NCBI GenBank assembly: GCA_963575745.1
Contig: CAUYUJ010020259.1
Location: 237,836 to 283,229, forward strand
DNA length: 45,394 nucleotides
Source of the DNA: Prorocentrum cordatum
Taxonomy: Eukaryota; Sar; Dinophyceae; Prorocentrales; Prorocentraceae
Direction of reading: 5' to 3'
Part shown: one piece after another, positions 1 to 9,962 of the stretch
Layout of the letters: each line of letters starts with the position of its first letter
Position numbering within the stretch: position 1 is the stretch's first letter
Made by a program: the position numbers and the translations under genes
The notes under the pieces: generated by a model
Databases searched by the model: none
What the model was told of the DNA's origin: nothing
Seen by the model: the letters and a program-made list of their open reading frames with translations, nothing else

Positions 1-9
1 CTGCCGTTG

Positions 10-235
10 ACCATCTTCGTCGCAATATTTCGCCAACTCCTCCCTCCTCCCTCTCATCCTCCTCCCGATTTTGCTCCCTCCTCCTCTTCATCCTCCTCAT
101 TCTCATCCCTTCCCCTCATCCTCCCTCTCTTTCCTCTTCCTCTTCCTCCCCCTTCCCTTCGCGCTCCTCCAACTCCTCCTCCCGCTCCCCTTCGTCTCGC
201 CCTCCGAAGCCCCTCCCCCTCCTCTTCGTTGAGTA
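10..235. repeat. Pyrimidine-rich TCC/CTT tract
   Basis: Nearly all C and T on the plus strand, built from TCC, CTT and CCT triplets with interruptions. Open frames across it on both strands (poly-Pro/Ser on plus, poly-Glu/Gly/Arg on minus) are by-products of the missing stop codons. Confidence 0.85.
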
Positions 236-504
236 ACTCCAGGAGGAGTCCCGACGCATGTACAGAGCGCGCCCGCCAACAACCAGTCCGCGCTCGGGCG
301 GGCGCACCTGTGGTGCACCTGGGAGAGAGACGCGACTGGTGGAAAAAGCCGAGCTGGGCAGGGGCGGCAGGACAATGGGGGCAGAGGGAGGCAGGAGGAG
401 GCGGCGGAGGGGCCAAGCACGGGGAGGCGGGAGACGCAGGACAATGATGACGAGAGTTAGTCAGCACGATCTAACGGAAGGGCACTAGTTACGTGGCTTA
501 CCTC
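236..504. other. Short stretch without recognisable gene
   Basis: GC-rich sequence that turns purine-rich (GGAGG) near 375-440. Short open frames exist on both strands but show no domain or convincing composition. I see nothing I can name. Confidence 0.5.
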
Positions 505-597
505 GGCGGAGCAACTGGACCGAGGCCGCGGAGCAACTGAAACCAAGCGGCGGAGCAACTGACACCAAGCGGAGGAGCGGCGGAGCAACTGAGCCAG
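505..597. repeat. Tandem repeat around GCGGAGCAACTG
   Basis: Four copies of the core GCGGAGCAACTG, spaced about 20-30 bases apart and joined by variants of ACCAAGC or ACCGAGGC. It ends directly against the GAT/GCT array. No gene is visible. Confidence 0.85.
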
Positions 598-1560
598 TTG
601 TTGGCCCAGTTGGTGATCGTGATGGAGACGATGCTGCTGATAGTGCTGTTGCTGATGATGATTGCGATGCCGATGCCGGTGACGATGCGGCTTCCGATTA
701 TGGTGGTGGCGGCGACGATGACGACGATGATGCCGATGCTGCCTGCGATTTTGCTGACGGTGGTCGTGGCGGTGGTGAAGCTGCTGCTGATGCTGCTGCT
801 GATGTGGATCATGGATCTCGTAACGACGATGCTGTTGACGCTGATTATGCTTCTGGTCATGAAGGCGACGATGACGTTGATGATGACGATGATTGCGATG
901 ATGATGCTGATGGTGGTAATGATGATGCTGGTGGTGATGCTGACGATGCTGCTGATGACGATGACGATGATCATGTCGATGGCGGCGGTGATGGTAGTGA
1001 TGGTGTTGCTGATGATGGTGGTGGTGGTGCTGCTGACGATGCTGATGATGCTGATGATCAAGGTCATGGTCAAGACGATCCTGCTGACTGCGATAACGAT
1101 TAGGGTGATGATGACGACGATGTCGTTTGTGTTGATGCTGACGATGACGATGATGACGGTTATGGCGATGCCAGTGGTGGTCGTGATGACGACGATGGTC
1201 GTGGTTGTGAAGGAGATGTTGATGGTACTGCTGCTGCTGATGCTGATGCTGATGATGCTGATGCTGGTGGTGTTGTCGATGATGATGCTGATGCTGATGC
1301 TGATGCTGCTGATTATGATGATGACGATTCTGATGATGATGATGCTGATGATGATGATGCTGATGCTGATGATGACGATGTTGTTGATGCTGATGATGCT
1401 GATGACGATGATGACGCTGCTGCTGTTGCTGATGATGTTGATGATGATGCTGCTGCTGATGATGATGTTGATGATGATGATGATGCTGATGATGATGATG
1501 ATGATGATTCTTATTCTCGATGCTGCTGATGCGGATTCTGATGCTGATGCTGATGAGGAT
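598..1560. repeat. Interrupted GAT/GCT trinucleotide array (left half)
   Basis: About 960 bp dominated by GAT, GCT, GAC and GGT triplets. The 600-1100 part is heavily diverged and the right-hand part is purer. The long methionine/leucine-rich and aspartate-rich frames here are microsatellite artefacts. The array stops where the A1 repeat of the retrotransposon begins and a similar array resumes at 7842, so the element probably inserted into one longer array. Confidence 0.9.
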
Positions 1561-1567
1561 TCTGGTC

Positions 1568-1646
1568 TTTTCGATTGAAGTTGAGTGCCTTCAGAGGGGG
1601 GAAGAGAGGCCGAAGGTTGCGTTCCGCAGCCTTCGGCTCTCGAGCT
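1568..1646 (+). repeat. Split direct repeat A1 (left end of YR element)
   Basis: Matches 7569-7650 in the same orientation at roughly four positions in five. Shared blocks include ATTGAAGTTGA at the start and CTCTCGAGCT at the end. It is the single left-hand copy expected of a PAT/Ngaro-type terminus. Confidence 0.8.
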
Positions 1647-1897
1647 TGTATGGCTTGGCTGGGTCGCCGTGCCCTGGGGCTACCGTGGGCGCGACAGCGG
1701 GCGTGGTCTCGCTGGTTTGCCCGGTGGCGGGCGTCGCCGGGGCGGCCCTCGGCGCGCTGGCCGCCATCGGGGTGCTGCGGATCTGAGGCCCGCTGCGCTT
1801 CTCGGCGGCGGTTCGGGGCTCGGAGGCGGCCGCAGGTGAAGGGCTGGAGAGACTCCGAGCAGGACGTATTCGCGTCTGGCGATCTCGGCGGCTGGCG

Positions 1898-3342
1898 ATG
1901 GCGGAAACGTGGGCACTGGTGCTGTACAACGTGGGCGGCGCGCCGCTCTTCCACCAGGGGAGGGTGGTGGGCCAATTGGCGCTCACGGATGACGTTCTCA
2001 CCGTGACGCCCGACGACATGGTCGAAGCCGAGCGGCTCCTGGCGGCGCGGCCGTACGTGGCGGCGGTGCGGTTCTCGGCGACGCGCTGGCCGCCTCTGCC
2101 TGTGATCGCGCCCGAAGCCACGACATGTTCGCGGGCGTGCCCCGTCGGCCGCCCGCGAGCCCGCGTGGCTCGCCGCCGCCACGGCCGAGGCGGACGCCGA
2201 GTTCCCCCGCCGCCATCCAGGGGTACCCGTCCCGCCTGGCGGCACGCTCATCCCCATGAGCGGCGGGCTGCTGCCGGGCGCTGGACCCCCAGCCGCGGCT
2301 GGCGGTGCGCTGGTGGGGGCTGCCGCTGCCCCCGGGGGGGCTGGTGCTGCGCTGGGCGCCGCGGGAGCCGTGGCCCCAGCTGCGGGCGGAGCTGCGGGGC
2401 CAGCGCCCCTCGCCGTGCTCCCGCCCGCCGTGCTGGCGGCGCCCGCGGCTGGCGTGCAGATGGCCGCGGGGGCCCTGCCCGCCATCGGAACGCCTCTGGC
2501 GCTGGGTGGAAAGAGGACGGAAGCCCGCCGCTGAGTGCGATCGGCGAGGCGCCGCCTGGTTCGGCCTGGGTGCTTGCGGAGGACGTCGACGCGCAGCCCT
2601 TCGGCTTGGTCGTGCAGGTGGGACCGATCACGGGCATTGTGCTGGCGGCACGGCCTGGGCGGCGAGCTGTCGCCACGCTGGCGGGAGGCGTCTCGGCCGT
2701 GGCCTTCATCCTGGAGGGCTGGCGCCGGGCCGATTTCGCTGCAAAGTGGCGCGGGTCCGACGCGCGGGCTCTGGTGCGCGTCCCTGGCAGTGGTGCTCCT
2801 CGCAGCTGGCTCTCAGTGACCGACGCCGCGGAGGAGGTGCCCGACCCCCAGTTTGTGCTCGTGCCCAGGTCGGCTGCCTGGTGCGTCTCCTGGCTGCATG
2901 CTGCGCGAGGGGGGCCAGTCCAGCACAGCGGGAGTTGGAAGGCGAGGAAGCGGCTCAATACTTCAGACTACGGGGTGTCCGAGCATCGCGCCCTCAGTGC
3001 GGTGCTCGAGGATCTGGCGACCATTGATGACGTCAATGTGGCGAACCTCGTCGGCGTAGAGCGGTTGGTTAGGAAGATGCAGCTCACCGAGCATTTCTGG
3101 GAAGAGAAGCAGAAGGGGGCAGGGCGCGGCCCAGCAGCGGCTGCCGCAGGAGGAGATCAGCGCATTCGAACATGGGCGGCGCGGGCGCCCCCAGCCGCCC
3201 AAGGAGCATGGTCTGCCCTGCCCTGCTGGGCGTAGTCGGGAAGGAGCTGGAGCGCGTCAGCCAGCTCAAGGAGAACGCCCGCATTCTGCAGGAAAAAGCG
3301 AAGGCTGCCTTCGGGGTCAAGGCCGGAGGCGGGAAGTCATAA
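1898..3342 (+). pseudogene. Gag-like first ORF of the YR retrotransposon, frameshifted
   Basis: Probable structural (Gag-like) protein of the element. It opens with MAETWALVLYNVGGAPLFHQ in frame 2. An Ala/Gly/Pro-rich middle (about 2130-2530) continues in frame 3. Frame 2 resumes with SAWVLAEDVDAQPFG and a charged block containing LEDLATIDDVNVANLVGVER. The C-terminal tail VVGKELERVSQLKENARI is in frame 1 and stops at 3340-3342. At least three frame changes show it is broken. No zinc knuckle or protease motif is visible. The assignment rests on position ahead of RT and on resemblance, from memory, to first ORFs of dinoflagellate YR elements. It could also be a captured host domain. Confidence 0.55.
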
Positions 3343-3580
3343 TGTCATGATGCCCAGTGGGGCCTCCTGGCCCAGCCCCCCTGGGCGCTGCGGCAACTGG
3401 GCCTTCCTCGACGGCTGCCTGTGCTGTCGAGGATGTGTATGAGAGGCGCGGCGGCGTGGGTGCGGGGCGGCAGCGGGGTCTCTTCTCATTGCCCGTGCCC
3501 GCGGCGGCTAGCCCCGGCGGGCTGGCTGGCGTGGGCTCGCGCTGCATGCGCGAGCGCGCGCGGCGGGCGGCCTCTGCGCC
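3343..3580 (+). other. Spacer between Gag-like and RT ORFs
   Basis: Open in more than one frame, Ala/Gly/Arg-rich and without a recognisable domain. It may be the decayed N-terminal extension of the RT ORF, since frame 2 of the RT opens only at 3581. Confidence 0.4.
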
Positions 3581-4888
3581 GTGGAGTCGCTCAGCGGCCT
3601 CGGCGGCGCTGTGGGGGCGGGCGGCTCTGGACTGCAGGATGGCGCGACCCTGGCCCCGCGGCGCTGCCTGACGCGGTTTGCCGAGTCCGTCGCCCAGCTG
3701 GGCCCCCCGCCAGGCGACCTTCAGCTTTTGGCAGCCCTTCAGGGGCTTCAGGCTGCTCTCTCTTGCGACGGCTCGCAGTCGACAAGGGCGGAGGCGATGG
3801 GCGTGTCCCGGCTCTCGTTGCCACCTTCAGGTGATCGCCCCGTGGCGCTGGAGCGGCTGCTGGAGTCCGAGGCTTTTGGTTCCGTCTATTGTGATAATTC
3901 AAGCAAGATCTTGCCGAATACAGAAGTTTTGCAGCAGAAGGTTGATGTTTGCTTCGAGAAGCCCTACATGGATCTTATGCTTCGTGGCCGACGTCGGCAT
4001 GCAGCCCTGGTTCTGCGTCTGCTCGACGCGGGGGCCATCGATCTTGTCAGCGACCCACGCGGGGTGGTGGACAAGGTGGGCCTCTTCAGCGTGCCCATGA
4101 AGAGTGGGCGCCAGCGGTTCGTCGTCGACGCCCGGCCCGCCAATTTCTTGTTCGGCATGCCCGCTGACGTGCGCCTGGCCGCGTGCGCGGCGCTGGCGGC
4201 GGCGGTGCTGCCCGACGGCGCCAACCTGTGGATCGCCGCGGCGGACATCGCGGACGCGTTCTACAACGTGGAGCTGCCGCTCGCTTGGCGTCCATATTTC
4301 TTGCTCCCGCCGATTGCTGCGTGGCGACTGGGGCGTGGTGTCGACCGCGGGCAGCGGCGGTCTCGGCTGCTCTGGCCGCGACTTGCTGTCCTGCCCATGT
4401 GGTGGGCACACGCGCTGGCCGTCTGTCAGCGGGTGTCGGGGTCGGCGGCAGATCGCGTTGGGCTGCTGCCGTCAGCGAGGGTCGTGGGCCGCCAGACCTG
4501 TCCAGGCTTGGCTGCCTGGGCGCGCCTCGAGTGCGTCGACAACTTCGCCTCGCTCTCGCTGGGCCGCGACGCCGCCGGGCGGGTGAAGGCCGACGCGGTT
4601 GCCGAGCTGCGCGAGAGCGGTCTCCCCGTCCGCGAGGAGGAGGACGCCGCCCTCCAAGCGCAGCGGCTGGGCTGGGTTATCGACGGAGCGAGGGGCGCTG
4701 TCTCGCCGACGCCGCGGTCGCCCAGGCGCGGGGGGGGCCCGCGAGAGAGTTGGCCGAGCGTGCGCCGGGAGCTGCAGTGGGCAATGGGCGTCGCGCCGCT
4801 GGCCCAGGCGGACCTGCGCGCCGAGTGGCTTGGCCGAGTGCGGTGCGCGGGCGCCTCCGAGTGGGGCCGATGGGGCGTGCGAGCGTGA
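3581..4888 (+). pseudogene. Reverse transcriptase of the YR retrotransposon
   Basis: RNA-directed DNA polymerase domain, 435 residues open in one frame. Visible motifs in order: fingers GLFSVPMKSGRQRFVVDARP (about 4080-4139); motif A DIADAFYNVELP with Asp codons at 4244-4246 and 4253-4255; a motif-B region ending LPMWWAHAL (from 4391); motif C C-V-D-N-F with Asp at 4538-4540; then LGWVIDG near 4667. The V-D-N form of motif C, rather than YxDD, is typical of DIRS/Ngaro RTs. The stretch between about 4330 and 4390 reads poorly and may hide compensating frameshifts. The later part is Arg/Gly-rich and degraded. It is followed after about 300 bp by RNase H, the expected order. Family assignment is firm; activity is unlikely. 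Confidence 0.85.
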
Positions 4889-5198
4889 CCTCGACAAAAG
4901 TGTGGTGCAGAAGGTCGGGGTCGGGGTCCAGGAACGCTGGCGTTTCCGAGACCCTGCCGCCAGAGGCACCAGGGGCAGCTCATCGCCGCCATGGGGCCCG
5001 TGGAGAGCCCCGTCGACGTCGAGCCGCCATCGAAGCCTTCGGCCTTCTCAGAACCTTCGGCATCGGCGAAGCCCATCGTCAACGTGGAGATCGGCAGCAA
5101 ATCGGTCGAAGCTCGAGAGCTACATCAGCCTGTCGTCGGCAAGCCTGGCGACCTCGAGCCCCCCCGTAAACCTCGAGAGCGGCGGCGGCCTGATGCCG

Positions 5199-5535
5199 TC
5201 GAGCCGCTGGAGATATTATGTCTCGGGTGAGTGGGTTGTCAGCTCCAGTGGGGCCTGGGGGCGGGGGGGGCGCATTGCGGCTTCGGAGGGAAGGGCGCTC
5301 ATCCACGCGCTGGAACGCGTCCTTCGTGATTCGAAACAGCATGGCCATCGTGTCCTTTTCCTTTCCGACAGTCCTGTTGCCGTCCTGGCTGTCTCTCGTA
5401 GGGCCGCTCATCGCGGCCGAAGATGTCCCGCGTCTGCTGCCGGCGGGCCGCGCCGCCCTGACCGTGGCGGGCGGCATCCTCGCGGCGCTGCGCTGGATCC
5501 CCTCCGAGGCGAACCCGGCCGACCTGCCGCCCCGC
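5199..5535 (+). pseudogene. RNase H domain of the YR retrotransposon
   Basis: Would degrade the RNA strand of the RNA-DNA hybrid during reverse transcription. Frame 3 gives SRWRYYVSGEWVVSS, then SEGRALIHALERVLRDS with the conserved acidic residue, then GHRVLFLSDSPVAVLAVSR, whose Asp fits the second catalytic acid. The domain then moves to frame 1 for ILAALRWIPSEANPADLPPR (5491-5535), the W-x-P-S-x-x-N-x-A-D ending seen in RNase H of DIRS and Pao elements. The frame change lies near 5400-5460. The DNA between RT and this domain (4889-5198) is open in frame 2 but has no recognisable motif. Confidence 0.75.
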
Positions 5536-5548
5536 CGCGCCCTTCGGA

Positions 5549-6745
5549 TTGGCGCTCGGCCCCGCTGGGGTGCAGTCGCCATTCTGGCCGCCGCGCAGGG
5601 GCTTGGCCCCGCAGGCGACGGCGGCGCAGGCCGAGACGCGGGCCGGGGCGCCGAGGGTGCCGCTGGTGCCCAGCTCCCAGGCGGGGCGTCGGCGCCCCCG
5701 AGTGCCGTCGGCGACCGGGCGCGGCCGGAGGGCGAAGGCGACGGAAAAGGTGGCCAGGCGTGCCGGGAGGGCCACCGCGCGGGCGCCCGAGCCGGCTGCC
5801 CTGCGGGCCTCAGCGGGCCACGTGCTGAGGGCTCTCTCGGTCGCCGAGACCACGGGGGCCAAGTACCTGGGCGAGTTCTCGGCCTGGTCGAGGAACGCGA
5901 CCGCGCCGCTGCAGACCGAGACAGCCGACCACCTGCTGGCCCAGTGGATAGATCAGCGGTGCGCCGAGGGCTGGAACCCCGGGCGGGGCGCCTACGTGCT
6001 GGCCGCGCTGAAGTTCATGATGCCGCAATTCTTGCGAGGGGGGCGGTCTCGTGCTGCCGCGGGCGCTGCAGGCCCTGCGGGGTTGGCGGAGGCGTGTGCC
6101 CGCCGCGCCAGGCTGCCGCTGCTGCGGGAGATCGCGGCGCTCGTCGCGGCGAAGCTGGTGGGCATCGGCCAGCTGCGCGCCGCGATCTACGTGCTGGTGA
6201 CCTTCCGCGGGGTACCTGAGGCCGTCGGAGGCCCTCAGGGCGTTGGGGGCCCACCTGATTCACCCAGCGCCCTGGGGGGCGTGCGACGAATGGTCGCTGG
6301 TGCTCCACCGACGAGAGCTGGCGGTGCCAAGCAAGACGCAGGTCTGCGACGAGGTGACCCCCTTCGACGTGCCGTTCTACAGTTTCCTGCCCGATGCCTT
6401 CCGCTGGCTGAAGGCGTCGACCCACCCGGGCGCGCAGCTGTTCCTGCTGTCCCTCGTAGACAGGCGAGCGCCCTGTCCAGGCAGGCGGCGGAGGCCGTCG
6501 GTGCTGCGACGCTGACACCGCAGTTAAACCAGCTCAGGCACTCGGGGCTGCCGGTGGAGTTGGCCATGAACTTGCGAACGTCGGCCAGCGTCAAGCTGTG
6601 GGGGCGTTGGCGGACCGACGCGTCGGTCGCCCGGTACCTCGAGCCGGGGCGCGTCAACGAGCAGCCGCTGAGGCTGGCCCCCGCCGTGCAGCGTGCGGCC
6701 CTGCTGGCTCCCGGTCGGCTGGCCTCTCTCCTCAGCCGGCGCTGA
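5549..6745 (+). pseudogene. Tyrosine recombinase (phage-integrase family) of the retrotransposon
   Basis: Site-specific recombinase that would insert the circular cDNA. The N-terminal helical domain includes SVAETTGAKYLGEFSAWSRN and LLAQWIDQRC in frame 2. The middle runs in frame 3: YLRPSEALRALGAHLIHP (from 6213), supplying the box-A arginine, then VPSKTQVCDE near 6328. Frame 2 resumes at about 6480 with LNQLRHSGLP (catalytic Arg 6536-6538, His 6539-6541) and LWGRWRTDASVARYLEPGR, with the presumed nucleophilic Tyr at 6635-6637. A Trp stands where many YRs have the second His. So the R...RH...W...Y set is present but split between frames. It ends at 6743-6745 and overlaps the methyltransferase-like frame. 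Confidence 0.82.
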
Positions 6746-7347
6746 GGAAGCTGCTGGGCCCGCGCCTCAGGCGTTTCCTGGCGCCGCCCATATTCGTGGA
6801 GGTCTTCTCGGGCGCAGGCGCGTTGGCCGCGGCGCTGCGCAGAGAGGGCTCGCTCGTAATGGAGTGTGGCATCGCCTGGGTCCCCGAGTGGGACGTGGCC
6901 GCCCCGAAGGTGGCGCGGCTGCTGCAGGGTTGGCTGGGCGCAGGACTGATCTGGGGCCTACGCTGTGGCGTGCCCTGCCAGACGTGGCCCCGGATCGGGG
7001 ACACATTCGCTGCGCGCGCCGGGCGAGCCCGGCTCCTGGCCCAGCAGGCTGAGGTCGGACAGCGAAATCTGGGGGCTGGCGGTAGTGACGCACCCAACAG
7101 ACAGAGCCCAGATCACGCCAGCAAACAGATTTGTCGGATGTTTAGAAAAACTCTGGAACAGTTGTAGGCTCTGGCAAATCCCCTCGCTCCAGCGTCTTCG
7201 GAAGCAGCCGCATGTTATTTGGGGTGTCACCCATTATTGTCAGAACGGAACCCCGTGGACAGGCCCTTTTCGACTCTAGTGGGCCAGCCCTACCCACAAC
7301 GGCTCGCCGCTAGATGGGCGAGAGCACTCATCAACGCCCGGCTCTAG
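6736..7347 (+). pseudogene. Cytosine-C5-methyltransferase-like module at the 3' end of the YR retrotransposon
   Basis: Resembles the catalytic core of DNA cytosine-5 methyltransferases, which transfer a methyl group from S-adenosylmethionine. Frame 1 gives IFVEVFSGAGALAAALRREG (motif I, SAM-binding F-x-G-x-G) and GLIWGLRCGVPCQTWPRI (motif IV; P-C-Q holds the catalytic Cys). Frame 2 from about 7040 gives LRSDSEIWGL and ITPANRFVGCLEKLW, then VIWGVTHYCQNGTPW. Frame 1 resumes with QPYPQRLAARWARALINARL and a stop at 7345-7347. The Glu-Asn motif VI is not seen; the segment between RLWQIP and PSLQRL looks deleted. The start lies inside the end of the YR ORF in another frame, suggesting an original YR-MTase fusion. 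DIRS elements usually carry an unrelated Dam-like adenine methylase. Confidence 0.62.
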
Positions 7348-7430
7348 TCCAGTGCGCTTTCGATGTTACCCGTCTGGCTTGGCTGCTGACTACAGAGGGG
7401 GTGCCCTTTCTGGTATAGTTCAGGATGTTT

Positions 7431-7568
7431 TGGCCGTGGGGCCTCGTGGCAGAGAAGAACTCGGTTTATGTAATCGTCTCTGCGTCGGGCCCCAGTAAAA
7501 TCACGGTGCAGGCTCTTCGCTCTTGAACATAATCCGACTGGCCTCGGAGAGGCCATTTGCGGGCATGG
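7431..7568 (+). repeat. Split direct repeat B1
   Basis: Direct repeat of B2 at 7692-7841, about 260 bp apart. Shared blocks include TGGCCGTGGG, GTAATCGTCTCTGCGTCG and TTGAACATAATCCGAC. It precedes A2 directly, giving the B1-A2-B2 order of PAT/Ngaro right ends. Confidence 0.8.
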
Positions 7569-7650
7569 TTTTTCTATTGAAGTTGACTGCCTGTAGAAGG
7601 GGGGGAAGACTGACCGAAGCTTGCTTTCCGTAGCGTTTAGCTCTCGAGCT
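7569..7650 (+). repeat. Split direct repeat A2
   Basis: Right-hand counterpart of A1 (1568-1646), same orientation, with a few small indels such as an extended G run. It lies between B1 and B2. Confidence 0.8.
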
Positions 7651-7691
7651 CCCACCTTCCCTTCCTTGTCTCTCGGTGCAGAACTTTGCCG

Positions 7692-7841
7692 TGGCCGTGG
7701 GCCCTCGCGGCAGAGAAGAATTCGGTGTATGTAATCGTCTCTGCGTCGTGTCCCCGTAAAGTCACGGCGCAGGCTCTTTGCACTTGAACATAGCACTTGA
7801 ACATAATCCGACGGGCCTCGGATAAACCATCTGTGGGCATG
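7692..7841 (+). repeat. Split direct repeat B2 (right end of YR element)
   Basis: Second copy of B1, ending in GTGGGCATG against the GAT array. It carries a short internal duplication: CACTTGAACATAG is followed by a second CACTTGAACATA. Divergence from B1 fits an old insertion. Confidence 0.78.
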
Positions 7842-8495
<654 letters not shown>

Positions 8496-8554
8496 GTTGA
8501 TGAAGATGATGCTGCTGGCAATGCTGTTGCGGCTGAGGAGGACGCGGGGCAAAT

Positions 8555-8728
8555 GAGGAGGAGGAGGAAGAAGTGGAGGAAAAGGAGGACGAGGAGGAGG
8601 CGGAGGAGGAAGAAGAGGAGGAGGAGGAGGAGGAGGAAAAGGAGGAGCAGGAGGAGAAGGAGGAGGAGGAGGAGGAGGAGGAGGAGGAGGAGGAGGAGGA
8701 GGAGGAGGAGGAGAACGAGGAGGAGCCG
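8555..8728. repeat. GAG/GGA purine array
   Basis: Poly-purine GAG triplets with scattered AAG and GCG interruptions. It reads as poly-Glu or poly-Arg on plus and poly-Leu, Ser or Pro on minus. Frames crossing it are artefacts. Confidence 0.92.
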
Positions 8729-8947
8729 CGGCCTCGCGAACTGGAGGAATCTTCTGCCCGGCCCAACTAGAAGGGGCGTGGGGGCTCGCAAGTGGTCGTC
8801 GGACGGTTACGCGCGGCGCCTTCGGGATCCGCGCACAGGCCCCTCCAGGCGGCCATCTGAGCGCAGCCCGCGACGCCATGGCGGCCGTGGTAGGACCAGT
8901 GCGTTGGGGCTGGACACAGCCCATGCTTGTTGTGGCTCTCCGCCGTA
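8729..8947. other. GC-rich stretch without recognisable gene
   Basis: Lies between the GAG array and the MITE-like element. The open frames are tails of microsatellite frames. I see no motif. Confidence 0.4.
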
Positions 8948-9112
8948 CACCTTAGGCGATGCTTAAGAAAACTTAAGTTTTCGGCCAGAGTCTTGATTAT
9001 TCTTAACGTTTCAATGTAAATCCTAAGATTTGTATAGACATGTTGGGTTTTTATTCCAGTTCTGAGACTATGAATTTCTCAACCCATGATTTCTTAAGCA
9101 TTTCGCAGGGTG
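8948..9112. mobile_element. MITE-like 165-bp element with terminal inverted repeats
   Basis: An AT-rich segment in GC-rich DNA, bounded by inverted repeats. The left end (8948-8970) and the reverse complement of the right end (9090-9112) agree at 18 of 23 positions, with CACC at the tips and an identical TGCTTAAGAAA core. Both ends are flanked by TA (8946-8947 and 9113-9114), fitting a 2-bp target duplication as made by Tc1/mariner-like elements. It is too short to encode a protein. The superfamily is inference; a second copy elsewhere would settle whether it is mobile. Confidence 0.55.
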
Positions 9113-9114
9113 TA

Positions 9115-9387
9115 TGGGCTTCGCGGCCAGGCGACGCCGCCCCATCGCGGGCGCCGATGTTGCATTGGCGGCCGCCTCGCTGACGCACCCGAGTAGCGAG
9201 ACGCCCTGGGCTGCCAAACGCGTGCAACTCAGCGGCAACCACAGCCCCTAGCAAAACGCTACCAGCTGCAAGCACGTCATCATCCAGGCCCCTTCCGTGG
9301 ACAAGGGCGCCGACGAATAATACCACGGCAGGGGGCCGCAGTCGCGGCCTTCCAGACTACGTGGCTGTTGGACGGAAGCTGTAGACA
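9115..9387. other. No recognisable gene
   Basis: Ordinary GC-rich sequence between the MITE-like element and a coding-like stretch. A 91-residue minus-strand open frame has no recognisable feature. Confidence 0.35.
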
Positions 9388-9435
9388 ATGCCGGTGGCCA
9401 TACCAACGGGGCCGAGACTCAAAACGCCACTGGCC

Positions 9436-9800
9436 AGCAGCAGGCCGAGACCAAGGAGGACTACGACCACCACGGCTTCAGCTACGATGTGGTCGGGGCC
9501 TTCCCCCGCGTCGCGTGCCCCGTCGAAGAGTCCCGAAGGCTGTAGCCGCGTCTTCATCTCTCGCGTACGCGAGTGCATCACCGCCGACCACATGGACAAG
9601 GCCACCTACATCGGCCGCAGCCAGCTCGCGCACGCCACCCCGACGCCACCCGCTACACGGTCACCAGCGGCAGCCATGACGCCTCGCAGGATGCCGAGGC
9701 CAGAGAGGGCGGGGACCAGGCCTTCGTATTTGCCCCTGGAGCCGCAGCCCCTCCCCCAGGTGAGGACAGGCAGCCCGGGTGGATTTGGAACCTGCCTCGT
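9436..9800 (+). pseudogene. Unrecognised coding-like remnant, first repeat copy
   Basis: Protein-like segments occur in two frames: EDYDHHGFSYDVVGAFPRV, then ITADHMDKATYIGRSQLAHA, then YTVTSGSHDASQDAEAREGG continuing toward APPPGED. The last part resembles VTYGGHHAARETEARKGGDQ in the next ORF, so the two may be copies of one repeated domain. Frame breaks suggest a pseudogene or missed introns. I do not recognise the family. Confidence 0.3.
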
Positions 9801-9962
9801 TCTCGCCAGCCTTTCATGGGCCCCATGGGGACGGCACGGGCCAGCGCTGCCGCGCCGCCGCGCTGCCACCCGAGTTGGGAAGTCGAACCAGCTCTTCGAC
9901 TCGTCCATTGTGCGCGCCACCTTCGCCCTCCTCTGGCGGATTGCTGAGGTTGAGCTTCACGA

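Noticed and set aside
505-597. CRISPR-like array
   Set aside because: Repeats are short, diverged and irregularly spaced with no unique spacers of constant length; a eukaryotic tandem repeat.
598-1578. 326-codon Met/Leu-rich open frame (membrane-protein-like)
   Set aside because: It is the GAT/GCT microsatellite read in one frame. The hydrophobic pattern comes from ATG and CTG codons, and the other frames are equally open.
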